Part shown: positions 17,014 through 24,740 of the stretch, in pieces
Layout of the letters: each line of letters starts with the position of its first letter
How positions within the stretch are numbered: the first letter of the stretch is position 1
Origin: Verrucomicrobiaceae bacterium
GTDB taxonomy: Bacteria > Verrucomicrobiota > Verrucomicrobiia > Verrucomicrobiales > Verrucomicrobiaceae
Direction: 5' to 3'
DNA: 40,807 nt
NCBI GenBank assembly: GCA_027487315.1
Contig: JAIYDW010000232.1
Coordinates: 1-40,807 of the forward strand
Position numbers and translations under genes: made by a program
Notes under the pieces: model-generated
The model's input: the letters and a program-made list of their open reading frames with translations, nothing else
The model's database searches: none
Told to the model about the DNA's origin: nothing

Positions 17014-18270
17014 CTAAAGCTTGATGTTCCGTTTCAGTCCCGCTGCGGGTGCATTTTCACGGCTAGCTACCGTCCGGTCAAACTGAGCCACCAATCCCAT
17101 GACAAAATTCGTCACCTCCTGACTGCGCTGGGCCAGTTGGTCTGCCTTCGCTCGCATCTCAGCTACACTACTGCCGTTATCGGCATAGGCCTTGTCTAGC
17201 AACGTCTCAAAGTTAGCAATTTCTTGTTCCGTCTCGGGATCAAACCACTCCGCAAGATCGAGAATCTCTTGCACCGCCGTCATATAGCTGTCACCTCGGC
17301 TGGCTTTCTTGGCCTCTTCAATCTCTACCCCCCCCTTCTCACTGCGGGTGAACTTGTGAATCCATCCTTGATTCAAGGAACTCACCACAAAAGGCGAATG
17401 AGTCACAACAAACATCTGCGCTTTCGGAAAGAGCTTTTGTACTGCTGGCAGTACCCGGCGTTGCCACGCCGGATGCAAATGGTTTTCCGGCTCGTCGAGG
17501 ATTAAAGTGACGGGCTCCACCAGCGGAGCGGCTGAATGCTCATAATACTCGGCCTGAAGCACCACCCACCCAGCCAGCCAGTTCAACAAGGAGCGCAACC
17601 CATCTGGGAGTTCGCTGAAGAACAATCGTTGTCCGTCCCATTGGGCGTTCAGTCTCAACTCCCGTCCTTGCTGCACATGCAGTGAGAACTCACGCCCAGT
17701 GATGTCCCTGATCGCTTTCTCCAGTTCTCCCAGACATGCCGTCAATCTCCCAGCCTTCGCAGCATTCGGTGCCGCATCACGTTCCAAGGCGACCCCCATT
17801 CGCAGATTCATCAGTCGTTGAATGATGCCCGTTCCTCCCACAGCTCCGCTCAGTGTCAGGGTTTCATGCGCACGAGCAGGCTTCAGTTCAGTAACCGCGT
17901 TTTTCTCCTTTTCCTCTATGAGAGCAATGCCAGAGCCACCCATTGCATATACCCAGTCAATCTCATCCATCTGAATGGGGAAGCTTGGCGTTTTAGGGTC
18001 CTCCGCGCCTTCCCTAAACCGCCAAACATCCTTGTACTCAGAAGCCACCTCGATCTCCGCCCCCGAGTCCTGTCTCACTCGATCCTGGAGAGGATTCACA
18101 TTCCCCAGCGCGCCCATCAGAGCTGCCAGCACCCGCGTTTTACCCGTGCCATTTTCACCGGTAAAAAGATGCACCTCGGCCAGACCTTCAGTTCCTTCCA
18201 CCTCAGGAAATACCATTTCCCCGTCGGCGAACGGCGCAAAATTGTTCATAGTGATCTTAGTCAGGCGCAT
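17014..18270 (-). CDS. AAA/ABC-type ATPase, Septu PtuA-like
   Basis: 418 residues from ATG 18270, where MRLTKITMNNFAPFADGEMV gives the usual first strand of SMC/OLD/ABC-like ATPases. An upstream in-frame start at 18324 would run into the preceding gene and add 18 unrelated residues. Walker A GENGTGKT is at 38-45, an ABC-signature-like LPDGLRSLLNWL at 221-232, Walker B LILDEPE at 256-262 with HLHP beyond it, and the switch His in VVTHSP at 291. Between Walker A and the signature is an unfamiliar insert of about 170 residues, presumably the sensing or dimerisation part. With the HNH gene it forms a PtuA/PtuB-type pair. The gap to the upstream Roco-TIR stop is 25 bp, so all three genes look like one transcript. 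Confidence 0.85.
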   Translation of the reverse strand: MRLTKITMNNFAPFADGEMVFPEVEGTEGLAEVHLFTGENGTGKTRVLAALMGALGNVNPLQDRVRQDSGAEIEVASEYKDVWRFREGAEDPKTPSFPIQMDEIDWVYAMGGSGIALIEEKEKNAVTELKPARAHETLTLSGAVGGTGIIQRLMNLRMGVALERDAAPNAAKAGRLTACLGELEKAIRDITGREFSLHVQQGRELRLNAQWDGQRLFFSELPDGLRSLLNWLAGWVVLQAEYYEHSAAPLVEPVTLILDEPENHLHPAWQRRVLPAVQKLFPKAQMFVVTHSPFVVSSLNQGWIHKFTRSEKGGVEIEEAKKASRGDSYMTAVQEILDLAEWFDPETEQEIANFETLLDKAYADNGSSVAEMRAKADQLAQRSQEVTNFVMGLVAQFDRTVASRENAPAAGLKRNIKL

Positions 18271-18295
18271 GGCGGATTGTCTCTTTTCATCGATC

Positions 18296-21200
18296 TTAAT
18301 GCAAGTCACGATTCCCATCCCCACGTCGCGCCACCACCTCCGCGATCATCCCCCGCAGCGCCTTCTGAACCTGATTCCAGCCGTTCACACTTGGGTTAAA
18401 GCTCGTCATCGGACGCAGTTGCCCGTTCTGGTTCGGCACCGTTTGCAGCTTCCTCAGCCACTTCTGTTGGGCAAAAGCCTCTGTCGGTTCCAGTAGAACC
18501 GGCAGGATCTCCGCCTCACCCGCCTGCTGGCGACGACGCGCCTCCCGCATTTCAACCCCATGGATATACTTAGAGGCAAAGAAAGCCGTGCTCAGCAATA
18601 GGATCACAATGTCCGCCTCCTTCATCTCCCGGCGGATCGCGTCATCCCACTCGCTGCCCGCTCGGATCTTTCCGTCGAACCACCACGACACCAACCGCTC
18701 ATTCTTTAGCACGTCCAGATGGGTTTTGAAGCGGTCCCAAACCTTGTAGTTCTCATGCGCATAGCTCACGAAGACCTTCAGCTTCGGCGCACTATTCCGC
18801 CGCGCCTTGGCAGGCTGCACCTGCTCCAATTCCTTTTCCACGGGCAGTTCAGTCACACCCCGGGAAGTCACCACCTGGACGGGTTTACCCTCCGCCTCCA
18901 GTTGCTCCAACTTCCCCACGTTTTCGTATTGCTCCCCCGGCACCGTTAGGTCCAGTTCCTCCCTTCCCCGCAGACCCTCAGGCAGCCCACGATGAATCTC
19001 CTCCATGTTCGAGCGCACCACACCAGCCAGTTCCTGACGCTCTTCCGCCGTGACCCCCAGAATAAAAACGTCCACTCGCGGATTCCGCCGCCGCTCCGCC
19101 ATCACTAGCGCACGCGCATTTCCCCAGCCAAGCACCACCCCGCGCTGCCAGCGGAAATAGTCATCGCTCAGCGGATGCGTCCGCACGATGAACCGGCTCA
19201 TTACCCCAGCGGGCAGCAGTTCATAGAGGTAACGGAAACGCACCTGCGCCCCCTCAATGTGCGCTGCGACGTCGTAATCCTTTGCCTCAGGTTCATCCAG
19301 CGTCAGCAGGCCCGGCAGCAGATAAAGCGGCTTCTTCTTGTATTCACCGGCCAGAAAGCCTAGCTCACGATCTTGCATCAGTTCCAGCAGGAACTCATGC
19401 ACCCGAACGCCATCCCTCTCTTCGGGGTAATCATCAATCGTGGCCCCCCGTTCTTTGTTCATGCCTTCCATGCCCTCCGCCAGCACAGCGGGGAACTCCC
19501 CCTGCCAGAGCTGCCCAGGTTTGTTTTGGAAAGGCTTTCGGTGAATACCCCGCACCAGCCCATAAAGACCGTTCGCCGCCCAGTTCGGATTAAGCACCCG
19601 CGTGTCCCGCAGACGCTCGTCATCGCCATAGTAAAGCGCAACACCCAGTGCATTCAGGTTCTCCGCCAAACTCGTCTGCGCCATCTGTTCTGTCACCCCG
19701 CACTCCACACACACCTGCCGGTAGTCCTCCCAGTTCAGAAAATGCCGCCGCTCCGCCGGATCATCATCCGTCGCCTTTTCATCCAGCTTCTCCTTCACCT
19801 GGAAGTAAGTCAGCGGCCACTCCTGCCGCACTGCGGGCATCTGCTCCAGAACCGCGCAGATCGTCTCCCGCAGCGTATCGATACCGTAGTCTGCCTTGCA
19901 GTCCGTCTCCACAAAGGCGCGAATGTTCGGGAACTCGCGTTGAAGACGACGCTTTTCCACATCATACGGGCCGGGGCTGCACCACTTGTTCAGCACTACA
20001 ATTACGGGTGAGCGTTCCACTTTTCCCCCCTCCTTCCGGCTGCCATAGCGCTCTACATGACTCAGCCAATACTCCGCCTCCTCCATCTGCTGGCCCCCGC
20101 GCCCATCCAGCACCACCACATACAGGCTGCGCTCCGTCAGGAAGAAGCGGTGGGTTTCATGCGTGATCTCCTGTCCTGCAAAGTCCCATACATGTACCTT
20201 CACAGGCTCGCCGCCGGGACATTCCAGCTTCCACGGTCGAATCTCGATTCCTGGGGTCTCTGCCTGCTCCTTTTGATACACCTCCCCACGTAGCGCCCGT
20301 GACACCGAGGTTTTCCCCGCCTCTCCACGACCCACTAGCAGCAGCTTAACCTCATTCAACGGGCGTGTACCGTGTTTCTGACGGGCGAAGTAATAGTCAA
20401 GTATTGCCCTTGGTGGCGCAGGGTTCTTCTTTTCTTTGTCAAGTTCATCCCATCCTGGTCCCAACAAATCAGGCGGCAAATCCAGGATATCGTTTCCGTG
20501 AAGAAAAAGTGCTGTTAGCGCTGTTAGACGAAGGAGTTCTGGTGGGAGGCTCGCCAGCTTATTCTCGCACAAATTTAGCCACGTCACTTTTGACAGTTCA
20601 CCAATCTCAGGCGGTAACTCCGAAAGCAAATTGCGGGAAAAAACAAGTTCTGAAAGCTCGGTCAGTTTACCGATTTCGGATGGAACACTTGTGATGTTGT
20701 TGCCGTAAAAGTTGAGATTCGTTAAACCTCTGAGATCACCGATCCAAGATGGGACCATCACCAATTGGTTGTTTGCGGCAGATAGTCGTTTAAGGCCATT
20801 AAGATTTTTGATTTCAGGTGGAAGGCTGGTGATTTTGTTATTCGAGAAACTGAGCTTTTCGAGGATAACAAACTTCCCGATCTCACGAGGTAGATTCGTG
20901 AGCTGGTTGTTGTCGACACCAAGATCCTTGAGCTTGGAGATCTGGCCCATCTCTGGAGGTAGGTTTGTGAGTTGGTTGTTGTTGAGAACTAGTTCCTTCA
21001 GTTCCGAGAGCTGACCAATCTCGGGCGGCAGATTCGTGAGCTGGTTACTGCTTAGACTCAGCTTCTCCAATGCGGAGAGATCACCGATTTCGGGCGGCAG
21101 GTTCGAGAACTGGTTGCTGTCTAGGCGAAACTCCTTCAGCGACGATAACTCACGTATCTCAGACGGCAGGGTGGTAAGATGGTTGCTACTTAGACTCAGC

Positions 21201-21763
21201 TTCCTCAATAAAGAGAGCCGACAAATCTCAGGCGGCAGATTCGTGAACTGGTTGCTGTCGAGGCGAAGGTCCCTCAACGACGATAACTCACGTATCTCAG
21301 GCGGCAGGGTCGTGAGTTGGTTACTGTCGAGGAAAAGCTCCGTCAGCGACGATAACTCACCTATCTCGGCAGGCAGGGTTGTGAGCTTGTTGTTGTCAAG
21401 GCGAAGCCTCCTTAGCGACGATAGCCGACAAATCTCAGGAGGCAGAGTGGTGAATTGGTTGAGAAGGAGGACAAGTTCTACTAACCCAGAAAGGCTGCCA
21501 ATCTCAGATGGGAGGCTCTCGAGTTCGTTATGATGAAGATATAGTTTTTTCAGCGCAAATAGATGACCAATCTCGGGCGGCACTCGAGTCAAACCTAGGC
21601 CACCAAGGTTAAGCTCCGTCCCTTTTTCACCTTTCCGGCGGCATGCTTCAATTTGCTTCAGTGCCTTTTTATAGGCGGAAACAGCTTTTCGGTTAATCGG
21701 CAGGAGAGACATTCCCACAAAATGGCTGTCCCAGCCAAATTGTCGAACACCGATTCCACACAT
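18296..21763 (-). CDS. LRR-Roc-COR-TIR multidomain protein (Roco-TIR)
   Basis: 1155 residues. Residues 50-440 are 17 leucine-rich repeats of exactly 23 residues (consensus L-x-L-x-x-N-x-L-x-x-LP-x-EI-x-x-L-x-x-L). Then comes a Roc GTPase: P-loop LLVGRGEAGKTS near 474-486, switch II VWDFAGQE, and VVLNKW where the usual NKxD base-recognition Asp is absent. A COR-type region follows to about 880. A TIR domain covers about 993-1145: KVFVSYAHEN, DGKIRAGSEWDDAI and FFASKYIHGVEMREA with Glu1071 at the place of the NADase catalytic Glu. The architecture suggests LRR sensing, GTPase switch and TIR effector. The start is uncertain: 21763 (preceded by TAAGGACGG) or 21712 (MSLLPINRKAVSAYKKAL). It leads the operon with the ATPase and HNH genes. 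Confidence 0.9.
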   Translation of the reverse strand: MCGIGVRQFGWDSHFVGMSLLPINRKAVSAYKKALKQIEACRRKGEKGTELNLGGLGLTRVPPEIGHLFALKKLYLHHNELESLPSEIGSLSGLVELVLLLNQFTTLPPEICRLSSLRRLRLDNNKLTTLPAEIGELSSLTELFLDSNQLTTLPPEIRELSSLRDLRLDSNQFTNLPPEICRLSLLRKLSLSSNHLTTLPSEIRELSSLKEFRLDSNQFSNLPPEIGDLSALEKLSLSSNQLTNLPPEIGQLSELKELVLNNNQLTNLPPEMGQISKLKDLGVDNNQLTNLPREIGKFVILEKLSFSNNKITSLPPEIKNLNGLKRLSAANNQLVMVPSWIGDLRGLTNLNFYGNNITSVPSEIGKLTELSELVFSRNLLSELPPEIGELSKVTWLNLCENKLASLPPELLRLTALTALFLHGNDILDLPPDLLGPGWDELDKEKKNPAPPRAILDYYFARQKHGTRPLNEVKLLLVGRGEAGKTSVSRALRGEVYQKEQAETPGIEIRPWKLECPGGEPVKVHVWDFAGQEITHETHRFFLTERSLYVVVLDGRGGQQMEEAEYWLSHVERYGSRKEGGKVERSPVIVVLNKWCSPGPYDVEKRRLQREFPNIRAFVETDCKADYGIDTLRETICAVLEQMPAVRQEWPLTYFQVKEKLDEKATDDDPAERRHFLNWEDYRQVCVECGVTEQMAQTSLAENLNALGVALYYGDDERLRDTRVLNPNWAANGLYGLVRGIHRKPFQNKPGQLWQGEFPAVLAEGMEGMNKERGATIDDYPEERDGVRVHEFLLELMQDRELGFLAGEYKKKPLYLLPGLLTLDEPEAKDYDVAAHIEGAQVRFRYLYELLPAGVMSRFIVRTHPLSDDYFRWQRGVVLGWGNARALVMAERRRNPRVDVFILGVTAEERQELAGVVRSNMEEIHRGLPEGLRGREELDLTVPGEQYENVGKLEQLEAEGKPVQVVTSRGVTELPVEKELEQVQPAKARRNSAPKLKVFVSYAHENYKVWDRFKTHLDVLKNERLVSWWFDGKIRAGSEWDDAIRREMKEADIVILLLSTAFFASKYIHGVEMREARRRQQAGEAEILPVLLEPTEAFAQQKWLRKLQTVPNQNGQLRPMTSFNPSVNGWNQVQKALRGMIAEVVARRGDGNRDLH

Positions 21764-21936
21764 CCGTCCTTACCCCCACACACCCCGAACAAGCATCCCT
21801 CCTCTTTTCCCGCCCAATCAGCACCCACGTCAGCGCCCAAATCCCGCTTCATTTTTCCCTAAGCACACGATTTTCCTCGCCAACACCCCGCGCAATCGGC
21901 TTAAATACCTCCCCCTCTTCACCCACCCCAAGCGTC
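21764..21936. promoter_or_regulatory. divergent spacer, presumed promoter region of the defence operon
   Basis: This 173-bp space separates the minus-strand Roco-TIR start from the plus-strand Xre-type gene. Any promoter for the three-gene operon should be here or inside its 5' end. I see no convincing -35/-10 pair, inverted repeat or attachment site. The assignment is positional only. Confidence 0.35.
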
Positions 21937-22353
21937 GTGAAATCCAAGGCGGCTCCTGGTCGGTCCCGGCGCACAGTCCGGCACCCCCTCCCCTTGCCTG
22001 AAGGCTCCAATGAAAGCCCCCGCCTCCCCAAGCGCAAACGCCGCACCCCGGACCCCTTCCCCTCCCCCGCCCAAATCATCGCCAAATGCCAGGAAAAGCA
22101 CCATTGCCCCATGGTCGCAGGCCAAATCATAGCCCTCATCACCCTCATCAACGAACGCCAGTGGACCATCGCCGAAACCGCCAACCACTCCCACGTCGGT
22201 CGAATCACCATCTCCGACATCCTCCACGCCAAAACCTGCCCCTCCACAGACACCATCAACGCCCTCGCCGAAACCTTTGGCTTCGACTTCATCCTCTTCA
22301 ACATCTTCGCCTCCATTTGCCTAAGAGCGGAAGTGTCGGAGTACCGACATTGA
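21937..22353 (+). CDS. Xre/Cro-type helix-turn-helix protein
   Basis: 138 residues from GTG 21937; ATG 22111 (residue 59) is an alternative giving only the DNA-binding domain. The segment IIALITLINERQWTIAETAN then RITISDILHAKTCPSTDTIN and ALAETFGFDF follows the Cro/C1 helix pattern (two helices, recognition helix, then the LAxxFGF-type end). The first 45 residues are Arg/Pro-rich and may be disordered or untranslated. It lies divergent from the defence operon and directly upstream of the 21-bp palindromic array, so it could bind either region. Both links are inference. No ligand or dimerisation domain is seen. Confidence 0.65.
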   Translation: MKSKAAPGRSRRTVRHPLPLPEGSNESPRLPKRKRRTPDPFPSPAQIIAKCQEKHHCPMVAGQIIALITLINERQWTIAETANHSHVGRITISDILHAKTCPSTDTINALAETFGFDFILFNIFASICLRAEVSEYRH

Positions 22354-22383
22354 GCCCCCACCACACCGGTGTCAGCCTCCCCC

Positions 22384-22902
22384 ATGACCACCGCCCCCCA
22401 GCCGCCCCCCACCGCCGCTCCCCCTCACCCCACGACGCCCACCACCCCTCCCACAGCGCGTCCCTGTCGTACGACAACCCCATCCTGTCGTTCAGCATTC
22501 TCGCCCCGTCGTACCACATCCCCGCGTTGTCGTACCGCAACACCGTCCTTCGCTTCCACATCCGCCCGTTGTCGTACCGCAACGCCATCCTGTCGTACGA
22601 CATCCCCGCGTTGTCGTACCGCAACGCCGCGCTGCGCTTCCACATCCACCCGCTGTCGTACGACAACCACGTCCTGTCGTACGACATCCCCGCATTGTCG
22701 TACCGCAACGCCGCGCCGTCGTACCACAAAACCCCGCTGCACTCCCACATCCGACCGTTGTCGGACGACAACGACGTCCTGTCGTACCGCAACCCCGCGC
22801 TGTCGTACCACAAAACCGCGCCGCAACCCCACCAACACCTCGCCTTTCACCCCGGAACCCCGCCGCCATCCCACCCCCACCCAACCCAGGAGGCCCCGCT
22901 GA
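22384..22902 (+). CDS. possible Cys/Arg/Thr/Pro heptapeptide-repeat protein
   Basis: A 172-residue frame from ATG 22384 runs through the 21-bp array and stops at TGA 22900-22902, overlapping the next gene's ATG in a TGATG junction, as in translationally coupled pairs. It reads as repeated CRTATPR/CRTTSPR units. Against it: codon third positions in the array are not GC-biased as in real genes here, and the product is very low in complexity. The competing plus frame (LSYRN type) has better third positions but no ATG. Included as a possibility only. Confidence 0.25.
   Translation: MTTAPQPPPTAAPPHPTTPTTPPTARPCRTTTPSCRSAFSPRRTTSPRCRTATPSFASTSARCRTATPSCRTTSPRCRTATPRCASTSTRCRTTTTSCRTTSPHCRTATPRRRTTKPRCTPTSDRCRTTTTSCRTATPRCRTTKPRRNPTNTSPFTPEPRRHPTPTQPRRPR
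22465..22821. repeat. array of 17 contiguous 21-bp units with palindromic core
   Basis: Units start at 22465 and every 21 bp up to 22801 with no insertion or deletion. Consensus TGTCGTACCGCAACGCCGCGC. Four units (starting 22465, 22591, 22654, 22675) begin with TGTCGTACGACA, a perfect 12-bp palindrome; most others keep TGTCGTAC and vary the right half. The period equals two helical turns. Five of six frames stay open: one plus frame reads as heptapeptides of LSYRNAA type, another as CRTATPR type, and a minus frame as ALRYDNA type. Either a binding-site array for the adjacent HTH protein or a heptapeptide-coding repeat is possible. It is not a CRISPR array, as there are no unique spacers. Confidence 0.9.
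22888..22893 (+). promoter_or_regulatory. Shine-Dalgarno AGGAGG for the gene at 22902
   Basis: AGGAGG, then an 8-nt spacer, then ATG 22902. A full-consensus ribosome binding site stands out because nearly all other starts here have none. It decides the start over ATG 23013, which has no such motif. Confidence 0.8.
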
Positions 22903-23714
22903 TGCCGAACTGGAACAGCGGCGTTCTCTGGAACTCCGGAGCCCTTTGGGGGCCCGCCTCACCGCAGCCCCCGCTCAAACAGCACACCCAAACCAAACGC
23001 CATCAACGCACCATGAAACGCCAGCCCTACTACCCACGCCTCCTCGACGCCCAGCCCGAGTGGCACTTCAACTACGCCGACCGCCTCTCCGAACTCGGAG
23101 CCGGCATCGGCCTCCTCCCCGCAGACATCACCGCCAGCGTCAACGACTCCCGCCACCTCGGCTACGCCCTCGGCGTCTGGCTCACCAAAGTCCGCGACTT
23201 CGGCCCCGGCGTCACTGGCGAGCTCGAAACCCTCCGCTACGGCACCGGCACCACCCCCTTCGAGCTCCCCGACTTCGTCGCCCCAACGCCCCCCGCCGGA
23301 CTGACCCCTGTTCTCCCCGGAGCCCTCAACCGCATCTTCAAATACGTCCAAACCATCAAATCCGCCTCCGGCTACACCGAAGGCATCGGCATCCTCATGC
23401 GCATCGTCGGCCAGGAAGACACAATCGAGCACCTCAGCCCCGAGCTCACCCTCAAAGTCGAGCAAGGCCCCACCTGCCAATGCGTCCGCATCCGCTTCAA
23501 AAAATGGGAGCACTACGCCATCGCCCTCTACAGCAAGCGCGGCACCACCGACTGGGAACTCCTCGGCATCGACACCGACTCCCCCTACATCGACGAGCGC
23601 CCCCTCCTCAACCCCACCCAACCCGAACTCCGCAGCTACCGCGCCCGCTTCTGGGACAAAGGCATCGAAACCGGCGACTGGACCGACATCACCACCACCA
23701 CCGTAGCCCCCTAG
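22902..23714 (+). CDS. YYPR-type protein of unknown function with Fn3-like C-terminus
   Basis: 270 residues from ATG 22902 (with AGGAGG); the inner ATG 23013 would give 233. The N-terminus repeats a short motif ([14 protein letters not shown]). Then comes [17 protein letters not shown], a helical domain of about 130 residues with [20 protein letters not shown] and [20 protein letters not shown], and a C-terminal beta part ([20 protein letters not shown], then [12 protein letters not shown] and WTDITTTTV) that looks like a fibronectin-III-like sandwich. I recall similar proteins in Verrucomicrobiota, beginning with a KR-x-YYP motif and annotated hypothetical; this is memory, not a search. No signal peptide. 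A collagen-like gene follows, as if both belong to one surface or tail-like structure (inference). Confidence 0.7.
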   Translation: MPNWNSGVLWNSGALWGPASPQPPLKQHTQTKRHQRTMKRQPYYPRLLDAQPEWHFNYADRLSELGAGIGLLPADITASVNDSRHLGYALGVWLTKVRDFGPGVTGELETLRYGTGTTPFELPDFVAPTPPAGLTPVLPGALNRIFKYVQTIKSASGYTEGIGILMRIVGQEDTIEHLSPELTLKVEQGPTCQCVRIRFKKWEHYAIALYSKRGTTDWELLGIDTDSPYIDERPLLNPTQPELRSYRARFWDKGIETGDWTDITTTTVAP

Positions 23715-23997
23715 CCCCCCTCCTCCTCGTCCTCCCCCTCCTCCCCCTCCTCATCCCCCTCCTCAACCAAAACCCCCTCCCTCATTCCCCCCACCTCTGC
23801 GGCCATCCAACCTCTGCGGTGTCCCTCAGTCCCAAGTTCGAAGTCAACGCCCAACGTCCCCCCAATCGCGCCCCCCCAGCCGCTCCAAGTTCAACATTCA
23901 GCGTTCGACGTTCAACGTTCTCCCCCCCTCCCCCTCCCTCCCTCATTCCCCCTCCGTGCCTCCGCCCCTCCGTGCGAACCCCCATCCTGTCCAAAAA
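23715..23997. other. 283-bp spacer with several short tandem repeats
   Basis: No gene seen. It holds CTCC-rich low-complexity sequence (23717-23790), a 9-bp-period CCTCTGCGG CCATCCAAC CTCTGCGGT GTCCCTCAG element (23794-23830), heptamers AGTTCAA CATTCAG CGTTCGA CGTTCAA CGTTC (23887-23920), and a second nonamer run (CCGTGCCTCCGCCCCTCCGT, about 23954-23973) shortly before the collagen-like start. Confidence 0.75.
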
Positions 23998-24660
23998 ATG
24001 TTCGACCCCTCCATCCCAGTCGAAAACACCGAGATCGACGCCGCCCAAATGCGCAGTCAACTCAACGGCCTCAAGTCCCTCATCGACGCCATCACCACCC
24101 TAACCAACGCCCAGATCGACGCCACCAACACCCTCCCCCCCGGCAACCCCGCCAACGTCACCCTCACCATCAACGGCAACACCCTCCACTTCACCTTCGA
24201 CATCCCCACCGGCGACCCCGGCCCCCAAGGCGAACAAGGCCCCCAGGGCGAAACCGGCCCCGAAGGCCCTCAAGGCCCCTCCGGCGGCCCCGAAGGCCCG
24301 CCAGGACCCGAGGGCCCCCAAGGCCCACCCTTCGCCAACGCCGTCATCGACGCCACCAACACCCTCCCCCCCAACGACCCCGCCACCGTCGACGTCACCT
24401 TCGACGGCACCAACGTCCACTTCACCTTCAACATCCCCCAAGGCCAAACCGGAGCCGAAGGCCCCACCGGACCCGAAGGCCCCCAAGGCCCTCCCGGCGA
24501 AGTCACCCTTCAACAACTCACCGACGCAATCGCCACCACCGCCCAAAACCCCACCACCGTCTCCCCCCTCATCCTCACCCCCAGCGCCACCTACAACCCC
24601 AACCAACTCCAAGAAACCATCGACAAACTCAACGAACTCCTCACCACCCTCCAACGCTAA
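23998..24660 (+). CDS. collagen-like Gly-X-Y repeat protein
   Basis: 220 residues from ATG 23998. Two blocks of Gly-X-Y triplets ([20 protein letters not shown] onward, about residues 72-111, and [20 protein letters not shown], about 144-163) each follow a matching beta-rich segment: [20 protein letters not shown] with [11 protein letters not shown], and [20 protein letters not shown] with [11 protein letters not shown]. So the gene contains an internal duplication of a (beta unit + collagen) module. The N- and C-terminal parts are helical. Bacterial collagen-like proteins trimerise and are usually exposed or part of phage-tail-like fibres. No signal peptide is seen, which leaves the location open. 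Confidence 0.88.
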   Translation: MFDPSIPVENTEIDAAQMRSQLNGLKSLIDAITTLTNAQIDATNTLPPGNPANVTLTINGNTLHFTFDIPTGDPGPQGEQGPQGETGPEGPQGPSGGPEGPPGPEGPQGPPFANAVIDATNTLPPNDPATVDVTFDGTNVHFTFNIPQGQTGAEGPTGPEGPQGPPGEVTLQQLTDAIATTAQNPTTVSPLILTPSATYNPNQLQETIDKLNELLTTLQR

Positions 24661-24666
24661 CCCCGC

Positions 24667-24732
24667 TCAAAGTTCAGCGTTCGACATTCGACATTCGACA
24701 TTCGACATTCGACATTCGACATTCGACATTCT
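24667..24732. repeat. perfect heptamer array (TTCGACA)x7
   Basis: Seven identical consecutive TTCGACA units at 24680-24728, preceded by the diverged AGTTCAGCG. It fills the 80-bp gap between the convergent collagen-like and barrel genes, beginning a few bases after the collagen stop. Perfect identity points to recent expansion. Confidence 0.95.
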
Positions 24733-24740
24733 CCCCTCAC

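Noticed and set aside
21849-22412. Minus-strand frame of 187 codons opposite the HTH gene
   Set aside because: Rich in Met and Trp with no family pattern; the plus strand shows an Xre-like HTH and the host's C-rich codon bias.
22298-22813. Minus-strand heptad frame (ALRYDNA/MSYDR type) through the 21-bp array
   Set aside because: Good third-position GC but no ribosome site found, and the neighbouring real genes and Shine-Dalgarno are on the plus strand; kept only as part of the array finding.
22465-22821. CRISPR array
   Set aside because: Units are contiguous 21-bp repeats without unique spacers and there are no cas genes.
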